Below are positions 1 through 7,523 of a DNA stretch of 64,000 bases, one piece after another. Each line of letters starts with the position of its first letter. Within the stretch, counting starts at the first letter, position 1. A program made the position numbers and the translations under genes. The notes under the pieces were generated by a model that saw only the letters and a list, made by a program, of their open reading frames with translations, was not told the DNA's origin and did no database searches. This DNA is from Pararhizobium capsulatum DSM 1112 (GTDB lineage Bacteria; Pseudomonadota; Alphaproteobacteria; Rhizobiales; Rhizobiaceae): contig NZ_JAUSVF010000001.1 in NCBI RefSeq assembly GCF_030814475.1, positions 2,191,001 to 2,255,000 on the forward strand. The letters run 5' to 3'.

Positions 1-200
1 GCACGAGCTTCGGCGTTCGGCAAAGTTCCATTTGCTGCTTCCAAACACAGCTTTTTTGCCAGGACGAAACTCACGCCCTTTTTATTCGGCCATTTCGTTT
101 TCAGGCAGGCAACCGCTTCTCGAGCACTCTTGATGACAACAAAATGATCGCTGCACTCAATAGTAAGTTCAACGTTCGTATCCCAGATGCTGGCGGCCAT
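1..200 (-). CDS. DUF982 family protein, C-terminus cut by window edge
   Basis: A leftward reading frame starts at the ATG at 200-198 behind a GGGAG element and stays open to the first base of the window. The 66 visible residues follow the DUF982 pattern common in rhizobia: a short strand pair, then 'SAREAVACLKTKWPNKKG', then an A-x-x-x-C helix (AKKLCLEA). DUF982 has no established function. The protein is usually 70-110 residues, so only the last few residues lie outside the window. A second DUF982 gene lies at 2337-2606 in the same orientation. Family assignment is by pattern memory, not by a search. Confidence 0.6.
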   Translation of the reverse strand, partial: MAASIWDTNVELTIECSDHFVVIKSAREAVACLKTKWPNKKGVSFVLAKKLCLEAANGTLPNAEAR

Positions 201-289
201 GACGCACTCCCATTTGCATTCTGCCCTTCAACGGATGTCGAGTTACTCGGTTCCCGTCGCCTGAAAGTAAGTAGCCTGGGGGCGATCGT

Positions 290-868
290 ATGAGGCTCTT
301 CCAGGACCAATGGCCTTTCGGCGATCTGCAGCCGCACAGCTTTGATTTCATCATGGCTGACCCGCCGTGGCGTTTCGCCGTTCGGTCGGAGAAGGGCGAG
401 GGGAAGTCTGCCCAAGCGCACTACAAAACGATGCCGCTTGATGAGATCAATGCAATGCCAGTCCTCGACCTGGCCGCGCCGAACTGCACCCTATGGCTCT
501 GGTGCACCGCGCCGATGCTGCCGCAGCAACTGACGACCGTCACCGCATGGGGGTTCATCTACTGCACCGAGGGTGTCTGGGTGAAGATGACGAAGCACGG
601 AAAGGTGTCGTTCGGGACCGGATACGGGCTGCGGGGTTCCCATGAGCCATTCATCATCGCCAAGCGCGGCGAGCCAACGCTGACCAGATCCACCCGCTCC
701 GTCATTCACGGCAAGGTTCGCGATCACTCCCAGAAACCCGAGGAAGCCTACCACGAGGCCGAGCGGCTGATGCCGCGTGCCAACCGCCTCGATCTCTTCA
801 GTCGAACCGACCGCACAGGTTGGACAGCTTGGGGCGACGAGGCCGGTAAGTTTGGAGAAGCCGCATGA
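290..868 (+). CDS. MT-A70 family DNA N6-adenine methyltransferase
   Basis: A 192-residue protein with the MT-A70 catalytic signature DPPW at residues 24-27. It also has the family's later blocks: 'LWLWCTAPMLP', 'KMTKHGKVSFGTGYGLRG' and a C-terminal 'SQKPEEAY' segment. The family transfers methyl groups from S-adenosylmethionine to N6 of adenine. In phages these orphan enzymes, without a cognate nuclease, usually protect phage DNA from host restriction or act in regulation. It overlaps the next gene by 4 bp (ATGA), so both are translated from one early phage message. Length is normal for phage members. The recognition sequence cannot be read from the protein. Confidence 0.9.
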   Translation: MRLFQDQWPFGDLQPHSFDFIMADPPWRFAVRSEKGEGKSAQAHYKTMPLDEINAMPVLDLAAPNCTLWLWCTAPMLPQQLTTVTAWGFIYCTEGVWVKMTKHGKVSFGTGYGLRGSHEPFIIAKRGEPTLTRSTRSVIHGKVRDHSQKPEEAYHEAERLMPRANRLDLFSRTDRTGWTAWGDEAGKFGEAA

Positions 869-2334
869 ACATTCAAACCGACCAACAAACATTCAGAGAT
901 CGCATCAGCGACCAAGACGCCTTCGAAGCAGCTGAAATCTTCTTTGCCTGCATGTTTTCGGATAACTCGATCCTTGCCGACTGTGGCCTGGAGCCAGAGG
1001 ATTTCGTCGAGGGCATCCATAGCACGGCGTTCAAAGCCGCCGTGGAGCTTTACCGAGGAGGCCAGAACGTCAACTCAGTCTCGTTGAAGCCATCGCTGCC
1101 GAAAGTCCTGAAGTTCAAGGCTGAAGACAGGAAGGACGTCGAAATCAGCCCGGCCGGCTATCTCTCCCAGCTCATGATACTCGGCGCCAATGCAGGGACG
1201 CGCAGCCGCCTCGAAGGATCGATCGAGACCATCAAGGGCGTGGCTCTGGCCCGTATGCTTAGCCACGAAGCCGAGTTCGGGCTTGAGATGTCCAAAGAGG
1301 GGCATTCGCTGATGACGCTGGTCGACGAGATCGAGCAGCTGGAAAATCGCCTCAAGGAGCGCCGTGAGCGCCTGTCAGCGCTGAAATCCAGCGCGTCGGC
1401 TGGATCATCCTATCTCGCCAGCTTCAACGCTGCTTCCAAGCGCGACGGCGTTGTCGGGGTGCCGATCGCGCTTGCTGAGATTGCAAAGGTGTTGTCCGAG
1501 CCGGTGTTCGAAGCCGGAAACCTCTATGGCCTGCTGTCATCCTCAGGAGAGGGAAAGAGCAGCCTCACGATGCAGCTCATCTATCACGCGATCAAACAGG
1601 GCCATCCGGTCCTCTTCCTCTCCTACGACCAGTCGGCGTCGCAGTGCATCCGGCAGATGATCGCCCAGGTTCACGGCATCGATATCCGCCAACAGCGCGA
1701 CCCGGCTCGCATGATGAGCCAGAGCGAGCAGGACACATGCGTCAACTTCGCCATGTGGATCGACAGGCAACCGCTCGAAATCATCCGTTGCCAGCGGGAA
1801 GGGGTAACGCAGCTTGTCGCCTACGCTCGACGCTTCATCAAGCGCTTCGCCAACGGTCGCACGCCAATGGTCGTCCTCGACCACATTGGCAAGGTGAAGC
1901 CGAAAGACCCCAAACTATCGGCAGATCGGATCTCCGGAGACGTCACTGTCGAGTTGAAGGCGTTGGCTGATGAAACGGCAGCTGCTGTTCTCGTCCTCAA
2001 TCAGCGGAACGGATTCGGCGACAAGCGCGACAACCCGCGCCCGATAGCCGCTGACCTCTACGGCGGGGCTGGCGCACGCGCTGACTATGACGCGGTCATG
2101 TACCTCTACAGGGCCGAGAAATACAAAGCCGAGCGGGAAAAGATCGCGGCATCCGACGCCGACTGGAAAAAGATCAACAAGGTTTTCGGGTCCGAGATCG
2201 CCGGCGTTGCCGAGATAGGCAGCATCAAGGTCCGCTTCGGTGATCCTACAATCACCGACACGCTCAAATTCGAGGCTCGTTACACTCGGTATGTGTCCGA
2301 GCGACCAGCCGAAGTGCAGGGGAGGCTGATGTGA
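865..2334 (+). CDS. Phage replicative DNA helicase, DnaB-like
   Basis: A 489-residue protein with DnaB architecture. An N-terminal helical domain (about 1-175, beginning with 'QDAFEAAEIFFACMFSDNSI') leads into a RecA-like motor. Walker A is at about 226-233 (SSSGEGKSS), followed by the helix that binds the lid. Walker B is the 'TPMVVLDHIGKV' block near 340, and a Q/R-containing loop 'VLVLNQRNG' lies near 377. It should unwind phage DNA ahead of the fork as a hexamer. It starts inside the stop region of the methyltransferase (ATGA) and ends 3 bp before the convergent DUF982 gene. No intein or frameshift is visible. Confidence 0.88.
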   Translation: MNIQTDQQTFRDRISDQDAFEAAEIFFACMFSDNSILADCGLEPEDFVEGIHSTAFKAAVELYRGGQNVNSVSLKPSLPKVLKFKAEDRKDVEISPAGYLSQLMILGANAGTRSRLEGSIETIKGVALARMLSHEAEFGLEMSKEGHSLMTLVDEIEQLENRLKERRERLSALKSSASAGSSYLASFNAASKRDGVVGVPIALAEIAKVLSEPVFEAGNLYGLLSSSGEGKSSLTMQLIYHAIKQGHPVLFLSYDQSASQCIRQMIAQVHGIDIRQQRDPARMMSQSEQDTCVNFAMWIDRQPLEIIRCQREGVTQLVAYARRFIKRFANGRTPMVVLDHIGKVKPKDPKLSADRISGDVTVELKALADETAAAVLVLNQRNGFGDKRDNPRPIAADLYGGAGARADYDAVMYLYRAEKYKAEREKIAASDADWKKINKVFGSEIAGVAEIGSIKVRFGDPTITDTLKFEARYTRYVSERPAEVQGRLM

Positions 2335-2336
2335 TG

Positions 2337-2606
2337 CTAAACGCAGTACAGCCCAGCCTCAAGGCAAGCCTCGATAAAGTCATCCCGCATCGTCTCGGCC
2401 GGCACTCGACGGCCCATGGCCGCCATGCAAAGTTTTCGCGCTCGCTCGTAGTGTTCGCCGCGTTCATCTTTCGGCCAGTCCATCGCGAGGACATTCATCG
2501 CCTCTTGCGGGCCGCAGACGTCAAGTTTCCGTCCTTTTGGGGTGCGCACCGGCACGGGGACGGACCAGCGAATGTCGCTGCAGTTCATCTCGGTTTCGAT
2601 CAGCAT
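2337..2606 (-). CDS. DUF982 family protein
   Basis: An 89-residue protein in the opposite orientation to its neighbours. The start at 2606 is chosen because GGGAGGA lies 7-8 bases upstream; a longer frame back to 2687 lacks a site. The core reads 'WSVPVPVRTPKG', 'GPQEAMNVLAMDWP', 'YERARKLCMAAMGRR' and 'DDFIEACLEAG', the classic DUF982 layout of a strand pair followed by helices with a conserved W-P and a conserved Cys. Function is unknown. Its stop abuts the helicase stop, so the two are convergent. It sits as a leftward moron-like gene inside a rightward phage operon. Confidence 0.82.
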   Translation of the reverse strand: MLIETEMNCSDIRWSVPVPVRTPKGRKLDVCGPQEAMNVLAMDWPKDERGEHYERARKLCMAAMGRRVPAETMRDDFIEACLEAGLYCV

Positions 2607-2677
2607 TTTTGGGTTCCTCCCAGAACCGCGAGAATAACTGCGAACGCTAATATTTGTTCCGGTGGGAGGGCGTTCTG

Positions 2678-3324
2678 ATGCGATCAACGAAAGTCCTCAT
2701 TGCATGTGAATTCTCCGGCACTGTCCGGAATGCTTCCTTGCCCGCGGCCACGATGCTTGGTCGTGCGACCTCTTGCCGGCGGAAGATGGTAGCAACCGCC
2801 ATATCACGGGCGATGCACGCGACATCCTAAACGATGGTTGGGATTTGCTCATGGTCGCTCACCCGCCATGCACCCGGCTTTGCAACAGCGGAGTACGCTG
2901 GTTGTCCAAGGCGCCTCCCGGCCGCATAGAGGCGGATATGTGGGCGGAACTGGACGAGGGCGCCGCGGTGTTCGGGGCTTTCTGGAATGCTCCGGTTGAA
3001 CGCATCGCGATCGAGAACCCGGTCATGCACAAGCACGCGAAGGAGCGGATACCGAACTATCAGGAGTTCACCCAGAGTGTTCAGCCTTGGCAATTCGGTC
3101 ACCCGGAAGTGAAGCGCACGTGCTTGTGGCTGAAGAACCTGCCGGCGCTCGTCCCCACCAACATCGTTGAAGGACGGCAGGCACGTGTTCACCGGATGCC
3201 CCCCGGTCCCGACAGGTGGAAAGAGCGATCCCGGTTTTTCACCGGCATCGCAGAGGCAATGGCAAATCAATGGCCGGAATATGCAGCCCGCGGCCCTGAC
3301 CAGATGGATTGGATTGCAGCATGA
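2678..3324 (+). pseudogene. C5-cytosine methyltransferase-like phage gene, frameshifted
   Basis: The gene begins at the ATG at 2678 (RBS GGGAGGG) with 'KVLIACEFSGTVRNA', the SAM-binding start typical of this phage family. At about 2731-2735 the frame breaks. Inserting one base there restores 'FLARGHDAWSCDLLPAEDGSN' in step with the frame that stays open to 3324. The second frame carries 'AHPPCTRLCNSG' (motif IV-like P-P-C) and 'IENPVMHK' (ENV-like motif VI). Unless this is a base-calling error, the intact methyltransferase is not made. The ORF from 2773 alone lacks the SAM-binding loop. The 3' end overlaps the next gene by 4 bp. Confidence 0.78.
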
Positions 3325-3608
3325 ACGAGTACAGCGGTTACACCAGACCAGTCCCCGGCGGGTTTTGGGCCATGCTTCGGTTCGCCAAGGACGGCCAACC
3401 CAAACCCCTCATGGGTGGCGGTGCAAGGCCTGTCGTCTTCCCGACCGAACTTGAAGCCACAAAGGCGGTGCTGAAGGCGACGTTTGCATATTTCAACGGG
3501 GACTATAAGAGAGCCGGAGACCGCTGCCAGGTGCCCAAGATCGCGGCGGATAAGCTGTTTCGGAAAGGTCGCATGATCGAGGTCGAGCGGAAGGCGAGGG
3601 CTGTATGA
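3321..3608 (+). CDS. Hypothetical phage protein
   Basis: A 95-residue protein that I do not recognise. It starts at the ATG overlapping the preceding stop (ATGA at 3321-3324) and itself overlaps the next start by 4 bp, so it is the middle of a translationally coupled chain. The sequence is basic towards the C-terminus ('KLFRKGRMIEVERKARAV') and has a central 'FPTELEATKAVLKATFAYFNGD' helix. No signal peptide, membrane segment or metal motif is seen. The coupling supports it being a real gene. Function is unknown. Confidence 0.65.
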   Translation: MNEYSGYTRPVPGGFWAMLRFAKDGQPKPLMGGGARPVVFPTELEATKAVLKATFAYFNGDYKRAGDRCQVPKIAADKLFRKGRMIEVERKARAV

Positions 3609-4048
3609 TCGACCCGCGCGTCCCGGCAATCTGTGAGGAATACTCGATCGAGATCATCGACGGCCGAGCCTATCCGGATATCCGACAGACTCGCGCAGTA
3701 GCCACCATGGACCGCATCCTTCGGAACCGCGGCGAGGATCATTTCCGAATGGTGATGTCCACCCTTGCCGAAACAGCCAACAATCAAGGGCAGCTCGACG
3801 AGTACCTTTTCTGGGCCGTCAGCGACCTGGTGGAGGCTTGCAAGGGCATCATCGAAGACGAGCCAATCAAGTGGCTGGAAGTCTTCGACGCCACGCCGGT
3901 AGGGCAGCTACAATACATTGCTCGAGACCTTTCCGGCATCACTCATCAGCGCCATGCGCTCGCCGGCATGCTATACGAGCGGGTAGTCAAAGCATTCGGC
4001 CCCAGCGCCACACAGCCAGACCTTTTCGACGAACGGAGATCGGCATGA
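3605..4048 (+). CDS. Hypothetical phage protein
   Basis: A 147-residue, mostly helical, acidic protein without a recognised domain. Segments such as 'QTRAVATMDRILRNRGEDHFRMVMSTLAETANNQG' and 'DEYLFWAVSDLVEACKGI' predict long amphipathic helices. It ends in 'TQPDLFDERRSA', a short acidic tail resembling clamp-binding-like ends (QxxLF), which may be coincidence. It overlaps both neighbours by 4 bp, which argues strongly that it is translated. Similar proteins occur in rhizobial prophage early regions, but I cannot name the family. Confidence 0.65.
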   Translation: MIDPRVPAICEEYSIEIIDGRAYPDIRQTRAVATMDRILRNRGEDHFRMVMSTLAETANNQGQLDEYLFWAVSDLVEACKGIIEDEPIKWLEVFDATPVGQLQYIARDLSGITHQRHALAGMLYERVVKAFGPSATQPDLFDERRSA

Positions 4049-4686
4049 CCAGAGAAGAGATCATCGAGCTTTTCATCCGCGGTGCCGAGACAGATAGGCG
4101 GTTACCCGACACGGCCCGGCCAGCACGCTTGAAGTCGCAGAGCCTGCCATTCATCCATAGCCAGGCCGATCAGAACGGATGGGGCGGAGAGCGATACGAG
4201 GAAGAGCGCGCGTCCTTCTGGGATCAGCGATCAACCCGCCTCAAGGCCGAGGACATTTCAGCATGGGAGCGTTGCAATCAACTGGTGATCTTCGTCGTTG
4301 ACGAGAGTGAGCGTCGGTGCCTTTGGCATTGGTCAATGGGCAGGGCAGGCGGCCGACCGTTCAAACACTGGTGCTTGGACGAAGGCATCCATGTCGAAAC
4401 CGGAAGACGCCGCAAAGACCGGGCAATTTCGCATATTGCGTTAGCACTGGCTCGGAACTCATTGCAAAATAACGAAACTGGTCTGCTTGACCTGTTGCGT
4501 GTTGGCCCCGAAATCGAGCATATTCACGTCAACATCGCAGACGTCGCCCACGAATTGACATGGCGAGATGACGGAGCTTTCAGCCCGGTCGCCGTTCCCG
4601 AGCTTCGGGACTTCACCTGGGCCGATAAGCGAAATGAGATGCGCCGCCAGCGAGAGTCCGAAAGACGGAAGCGGCAGGCGGCATAG
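4045..4686 (+). CDS. Hypothetical phage protein, possibly DUF6362-like
   Basis: A 213-residue protein starting at the ATG overlapping the preceding stop. A longer frame upstream is only the shadow of the previous gene. The N-terminus 'EEIIELFIRGAETDRRLPDTARPARLKSQ' and the central 'LWHWSMGRAGGRPFKHW' loosely resemble DUF6362 phage proteins, which carry a helix-turn-helix-like C-terminus and are often placed before terminase genes. The C-terminus is strongly basic ('NEMRRQRESERRKRQAA'), which suggests nucleic-acid contact. It is the last gene of the early rightward chain; a hairpin terminator follows 118 bp later. Confidence 0.6.
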   Translation: MTREEIIELFIRGAETDRRLPDTARPARLKSQSLPFIHSQADQNGWGGERYEEERASFWDQRSTRLKAEDISAWERCNQLVIFVVDESERRCLWHWSMGRAGGRPFKHWCLDEGIHVETGRRRKDRAISHIALALARNSLQNNETGLLDLLRVGPEIEHIHVNIADVAHELTWRDDGAFSPVAVPELRDFTWADKRNEMRRQRESERRKRQAA

Positions 4687-5295
4687 GGCAGGTTGCTCAC
4701 GCGTTTGTGAGCGCCTCACCTGATTGAATTGCGCGTATTCGTTTGTTAGCCTGTCCTTGTATTCAACGGGGCTTTCAACGACCAAACCATAATAAAAGCA
4801 TATGAAGCCGCCCTGGAAAGTCAAAGGGCGGCTTCTGCTTTTTGGGTGCTTTTCGGGGATCGAATTCAATGGGCGATCACCCGGCGGAGATGATCGCCCA
4901 TCAAGAAGCAAGGATGAACCTGCTTCGCTGTCCTCTTGCCCGCGGGTGCACCTTTTGGACGCGAGGTGAACGCTAGCGTTTGGGGTTTGGGTTGCTAGCA
5001 CTGTAATCCATATCTTACGGTTGAAACGGCAAACAGTCAGGTATTTGGCGACTCAGGATGGGGATGCCATCCCCAAATGGATTAGAGGCGTTGCGACGTT
5101 GTTTGTCGGTGCGTAATCCGTTCAGTCACTCGCGAGGCACCCCTCTAGGCGGAGTGGCTCAGTTCAGGACTTGAGCATGCAACTGAAGGCGCCCACCAAT
5201 TTTTCAATTCATCGACGTAGAGCAGCCCGTCGCCGGGCAAGCGCGATTAGCCGATAACCGCCGTCTATGCGGTAGGATGGCCGCCTTCAATGCCG
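4687..5295. other. Intergenic region after the phage early operon
   Basis: About 610 bp without a convincing gene. It holds the terminator at 4805-4844. The stretch at about 5151-5210 begins like a tRNA D-arm (GGCGGAGTGGCTCAGTTCAG) but has no matching acceptor strand or anticodon arm. The longest frames here are shadows without ribosome-binding sites. Confidence 0.5.
4805..4844 (+). terminator. Rho-independent terminator of the phage early operon
   Basis: A perfect 10-bp inverted repeat (AAGCCGCCCT at 4805-4814, AGGGCGGCTT at 4825-4834) with a 10-nt loop is followed by CTGCTTTTT. It lies 118 bp after the last gene of the rightward chain. The T-run is short but the stem is strong. Confidence 0.7.
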
Positions 5296-5526
5296 TTACG
5301 GAGCTGGTGTCGTCGTGGATGGCTGCGTCGTTGTCGGTTCAGTTGTTGACGGCGTCGTAGTTGTCGGGGCGGTAGTCGAAGGCTGCGAAGTCGTCGGCTC
5401 GGTCGTCGTCGCCGGCGGCGTAGTTGTTTCTGTCGTAGTGTCCTTGCTCCCTGGCGTCAGGTACACAAACGCAAGGACAATAACCACGATGGCAACTGCA
5501 AGGCCAATAAGGGTATTTCGGTTCAT
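5296..5526 (-). CDS. Small Thr/Pro-rich single-pass membrane protein
   Basis: A 76-residue protein behind a strong AGGAGG site. One membrane segment sits near the N-terminus ('TLIGLAVAIVVIVLAFVYL', about 5-23). It is followed by a low-complexity tail of Thr, Pro, Ser and Ala built from repeated TTT/TEP/QPS units. With two positive charges absent from the far side, the tail is probably outside the membrane. Similar short proteins with a single segment and a T/P-rich tail are common in rhizobia; no function is known. The DNA shows matching GTCGTCGT-type repeats, which are coding and not a separate element. Confidence 0.7.
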   Translation of the reverse strand: MNRNTLIGLAVAIVVIVLAFVYLTPGSKDTTTETTTPPATTTEPTTSQPSTTAPTTTTPSTTEPTTTQPSTTTPAP

Positions 5527-5672
5527 GGTGGCTCCTCCTAAGTGTAACTTGGAGAAATGGGGCGCCGTGCGGAATTTTCAATCCACACGTCGGCGTAGGG
5601 CGTGCTTCGGGAAGAAGCCACAAGGGCGCCGGCGGGTCTTGTGGCCTTCTCGCCAGGTTAAGGTCCGGTTCT

Positions 5673-5849
5673 CTACCTCTCGGCATCCCTGACACGTTGG
5701 CGATAAAGTTCGCGGATATCTTCGCCGACACCTACAGCAATGTCCTGCCCTGTTCTGGACATGAATGGCTCTGCCCAGACCATATAGGGGTCCTGGTTTT
5801 CTTTCTCGAACAGCGCTTTAGCCAGTTTCTCAACTTCCGCGTATTCCAT
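5673..5849 (-). CDS. Small hypothetical protein
   Basis: A 58-residue protein that I do not recognise. The start at 5849 is fixed by GGAGG six bases upstream; the frame extends further up without a site. It is a short helical, acidic N-terminus ('EYAEVEKLAKALFEKENQDPY') followed by 'GEDIRELYRQRVRDAER'. It is soluble, without Cys or membrane segments. It belongs to a row of leftward mini-genes between 5.3 and 6.6 kb, each with its own good ribosome-binding site, which is what supports calling them. Confidence 0.6.
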   Translation of the reverse strand: MEYAEVEKLAKALFEKENQDPYMVWAEPFMSRTGQDIAVGVGEDIRELYRQRVRDAER

Positions 5850-5935
5850 CCAAACCTCCAACGTTATTGCGGCAAGTGTAGAATATTCATATCGCGAAAT
5901 GACAGCCGGCCACCGGCAGGTAGGAATAGTTTTGC

Positions 5936-6130
5936 TCAGTGTCGCCAGAATATCCCGCGAGCGCGCCAGACATCCATGCATTTGTCCTCGATCTCCTCAG
6001 GAGACCGGTGTGGAAACATCGAACTAAGTGTTTTCGACACTAGCTTCAGATCCATGGGTTTGTCCCGGTGCTGATCTGCCCGGCTAGCGACGGCATTGAT
6101 TTCGGCCATCAGCAATTCGTCTTCGTCCAT
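5936..6130 (-). CDS. Small hypothetical protein
   Basis: A 64-residue protein starting at 6130 behind GGGAGAGG. The sequence 'DLKLVSKTLSSMFPHRSPEEIEDKCMDVWRARGI' predicts three short helices and resembles a small helical DNA- or protein-binding fold, but no family is recognised. It starts MDEDE like its neighbour at 6173-6376 (MDED), which may reflect a shared origin of the leaders. It is part of the leftward mini-gene row in the prophage. Confidence 0.55.
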   Translation of the reverse strand: MDEDELLMAEINAVASRADQHRDKPMDLKLVSKTLSSMFPHRSPEEIEDKCMDVWRARGIFWRH

Positions 6131-6172
6131 TGTCCTCTCCCAAGGACGACCCATGCCAGTCCTAATCGCTGG

Positions 6173-6376
6173 CTAGTCGCCGGTGCTACCCAGGCCCGAC
6201 AAACCGTCAAGATGGCTGGCCGCCAGCCCAAGCGATCGAACCGCTTCTATAGTCAGTGCCAGCCCGGACATTATCAACGCAAGGTCGTGGTTTTGATCGG
6301 GATGGGCCAATGCTAGTGCCCGCGTATGCAGTTCCTCGCCAATGGAGCCGAGGCGAGCGATAAGATCTTCGTCCAT
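6173..6376 (-). CDS. Small hypothetical protein
   Basis: A 67-residue protein behind a consensus AGGAGG site at the right distance. It is helical, with 'GEELHTRALALAHPDQNHDLALIMSGLALTIEAVRSLGLAASHLDGL' forming two Ala/Leu-rich helices with scattered His. No domain is recognised. It lies in the leftward row of prophage mini-genes and is separated from the next by 9 bp, so the two may share a message. Confidence 0.6.
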   Translation of the reverse strand: MDEDLIARLGSIGEELHTRALALAHPDQNHDLALIMSGLALTIEAVRSLGLAASHLDGLSGLGSTGD

Positions 6377-6385
6377 TCTTTCCTC

Positions 6386-6571
6386 CTAAGCTAGGATATA
6401 GTGTCCGGACGATGCTGCCCATTGCTGAGTGGAGTGGGACGCATCGGAGATCATAGCTCCCTTTGCACTCGCGCTTTCGGTGCCTGCCTTGTAAAAGCCG
6501 TTGTAGATGAGAAGCAGTGCCAGCAGACAGAACGCGCCGCACAGTAGGAAAATCATATTTCTTGGGGTCAT
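6386..6571 (-). CDS. Small single-pass membrane protein
   Basis: A 61-residue protein. The start at 6571 is chosen for the GGAGG seven bases upstream; the longer frame to 6631 lacks a site. One clear membrane segment covers residues about 5-22 ('NMIFLLCGAFCLLALLLIY'), followed by a Ser/Ala-rich soluble tail. It is the first gene of the leftward mini-gene row. No function is recognised; a prophage membrane protein in this place could be a superinfection-exclusion or lysis accessory factor, but nothing in the sequence shows that. Confidence 0.6.
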   Translation of the reverse strand: MTPRNMIFLLCGAFCLLALLLIYNGFYKAGTESASAKGAMISDASHSTQQWAASSGHYILA

Positions 6572-6640
6572 TGGGTATCCTCCAGCGAGTGAACCCTTAG
6601 AAGTCTCTAATGTTCCTCCCCGGGCCGACAAACCCGGCTT

Positions 6641-6675
6641 AACCCCGTCAGCCTCACGGCCGGCGGGGTTTCTTT
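6641..6675 (+). terminator. Terminator-like hairpin before the 6701 gene
   Basis: AACCCCG (6641-6647) and CGGGGTT (6664-6670) form a stem with extra inner pairing, followed by TCTTTCT. It lies between divergent genes, just upstream of a ribosome-binding site. It may therefore be a leader attenuator or the end of an unseen transcript. Confidence 0.4.
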
Positions 6676-6700
6676 CTCACCCCAGCCGAAAGGAAACAGC

Positions 6701-6928
6701 ATGCGCTACTACCGACACCTGCACGGGTTCTACAGTGTCGCCGTTGTCCTGAGCATTCTGCTCATCGACTTCTTCCGTCCCGCCTTCGTCTATGCGGCCA
6801 GCCACACCTGGCAGTTCATGCGCACCGCCGGCGTCGTCGCCTACCGCAAGATCGCCGATCTCCGGCCGGTCTACCTTGAGAGCTTCGACACCCACGGCCT
6901 ATCACTCGATCCCGGGCGAATGCGGTAA
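6701..6928 (+). CDS. Small membrane protein
   Basis: A 75-residue protein behind AAAGGAAACAGC. One membrane segment occupies about residues 9-32 ('GFYSVAVVLSILLIDFFRPAFVYAA'), possibly ending in a signal-peptidase-like A-x-A (VYAA). The remainder is short and basic. No family is recognised. It is the only rightward gene between the leftward mini-genes and the terminase genes, placed where temperate phages often keep lysis or exclusion genes; that is context only. Confidence 0.55.
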   Translation: MRYYRHLHGFYSVAVVLSILLIDFFRPAFVYAASHTWQFMRTAGVVAYRKIADLRPVYLESFDTHGLSLDPGRMR

Positions 6929-6973
6929 CACTCCCGCAGTCCTGAAATGGAGAGCCGGGCTAAGGTTCGGTTC

Positions 6974-7501
6974 TTATTGTATCCAGTGAGGCTTCTTCGC
7001 TTCAGCTTCGAGAGCAGGCAAAATTGCTTGCACCGCATCTACTAGCGCCTGAATATTGAACTCCTGCCCCCAAAACCCGACGTTTGTCGTCGTTGGGTCA
7101 AATTCCCTGAACAGATCGGTGGGGTCGGGGATTGCCACCGCCCCTTTGGGGGCCACAACCCGATCTACATGGACATGTTGCTTCGAGTTTACCCACCATC
7201 GGTCAATTCGCTCGTCCATATGCTCGAAGTTGTTGCGCATAGTTACTTCCCGCAATGCGGAGTCGTCAGCCACGTTGACGCTAGCCCGTAATGCTTCTCG
7301 CTCTTTCGCGCGCTTCCCTAGTTGCCCCCAAAGCATCTTGGAAATGTTGGCGCCGGCGTTCAGTAAATTCTGGATGGAGAAAAACACTTCGTCGAGATCG
7401 TTTGCCGCGAGACCGGTGTTAATGCGCTCAGCCGCTTTGATTAGGTACTTGCATTGGTCAAGGACTTGTCGCTGCATCACACGCATATGGAAAAGTTCCA
7501 T
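6974..7501 (-). CDS. Hypothetical protein
   Basis: A 175-residue protein behind a strong GGAGGGGG site, transcribed away from the terminase genes. It is largely helical ('QVLDQCKYLIKAAERINTG', 'FFSIQNLLNAGANISKMLWG', then a His-rich 'RNNFEHMDERIDRWW'). The middle resembles HEPN-like or cell-surface-independent helical bundles seen in short stress proteins: the R-x4-6-H pattern is approximated by 'RNNFEHMDERID', which in HEPN RNases sits in the active helix. That likeness is suggestive only. It lies in prophage accessory territory as an independently oriented gene, as morons and defence genes often do. Confidence 0.6.
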   Translation of the reverse strand: MELFHMRVMQRQVLDQCKYLIKAAERINTGLAANDLDEVFFSIQNLLNAGANISKMLWGQLGKRAKEREALRASVNVADDSALREVTMRNNFEHMDERIDRWWVNSKQHVHVDRVVAPKGAVAIPDPTDLFREFDPTTTNVGFWGQEFNIQALVDAVQAILPALEAEAKKPHWIQ

Positions 7502-7523
7502 CTACCCCCTCCAAGGTTAGCCC

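Noticed and set aside
5151..5210. tRNA-like sequence GGCGGAGTGGCTCAG...
   Set aside because: Only a D-arm-like start is present; no anticodon arm, T-arm or matching acceptor strand follows.
5300..5450. Short GTCGTCGT/GGCGTCGT-type direct repeats that could suggest a satellite or CRISPR
   Set aside because: The repeats are in frame with the Thr/Pro-rich tail of the small membrane protein and have no spacer pattern.
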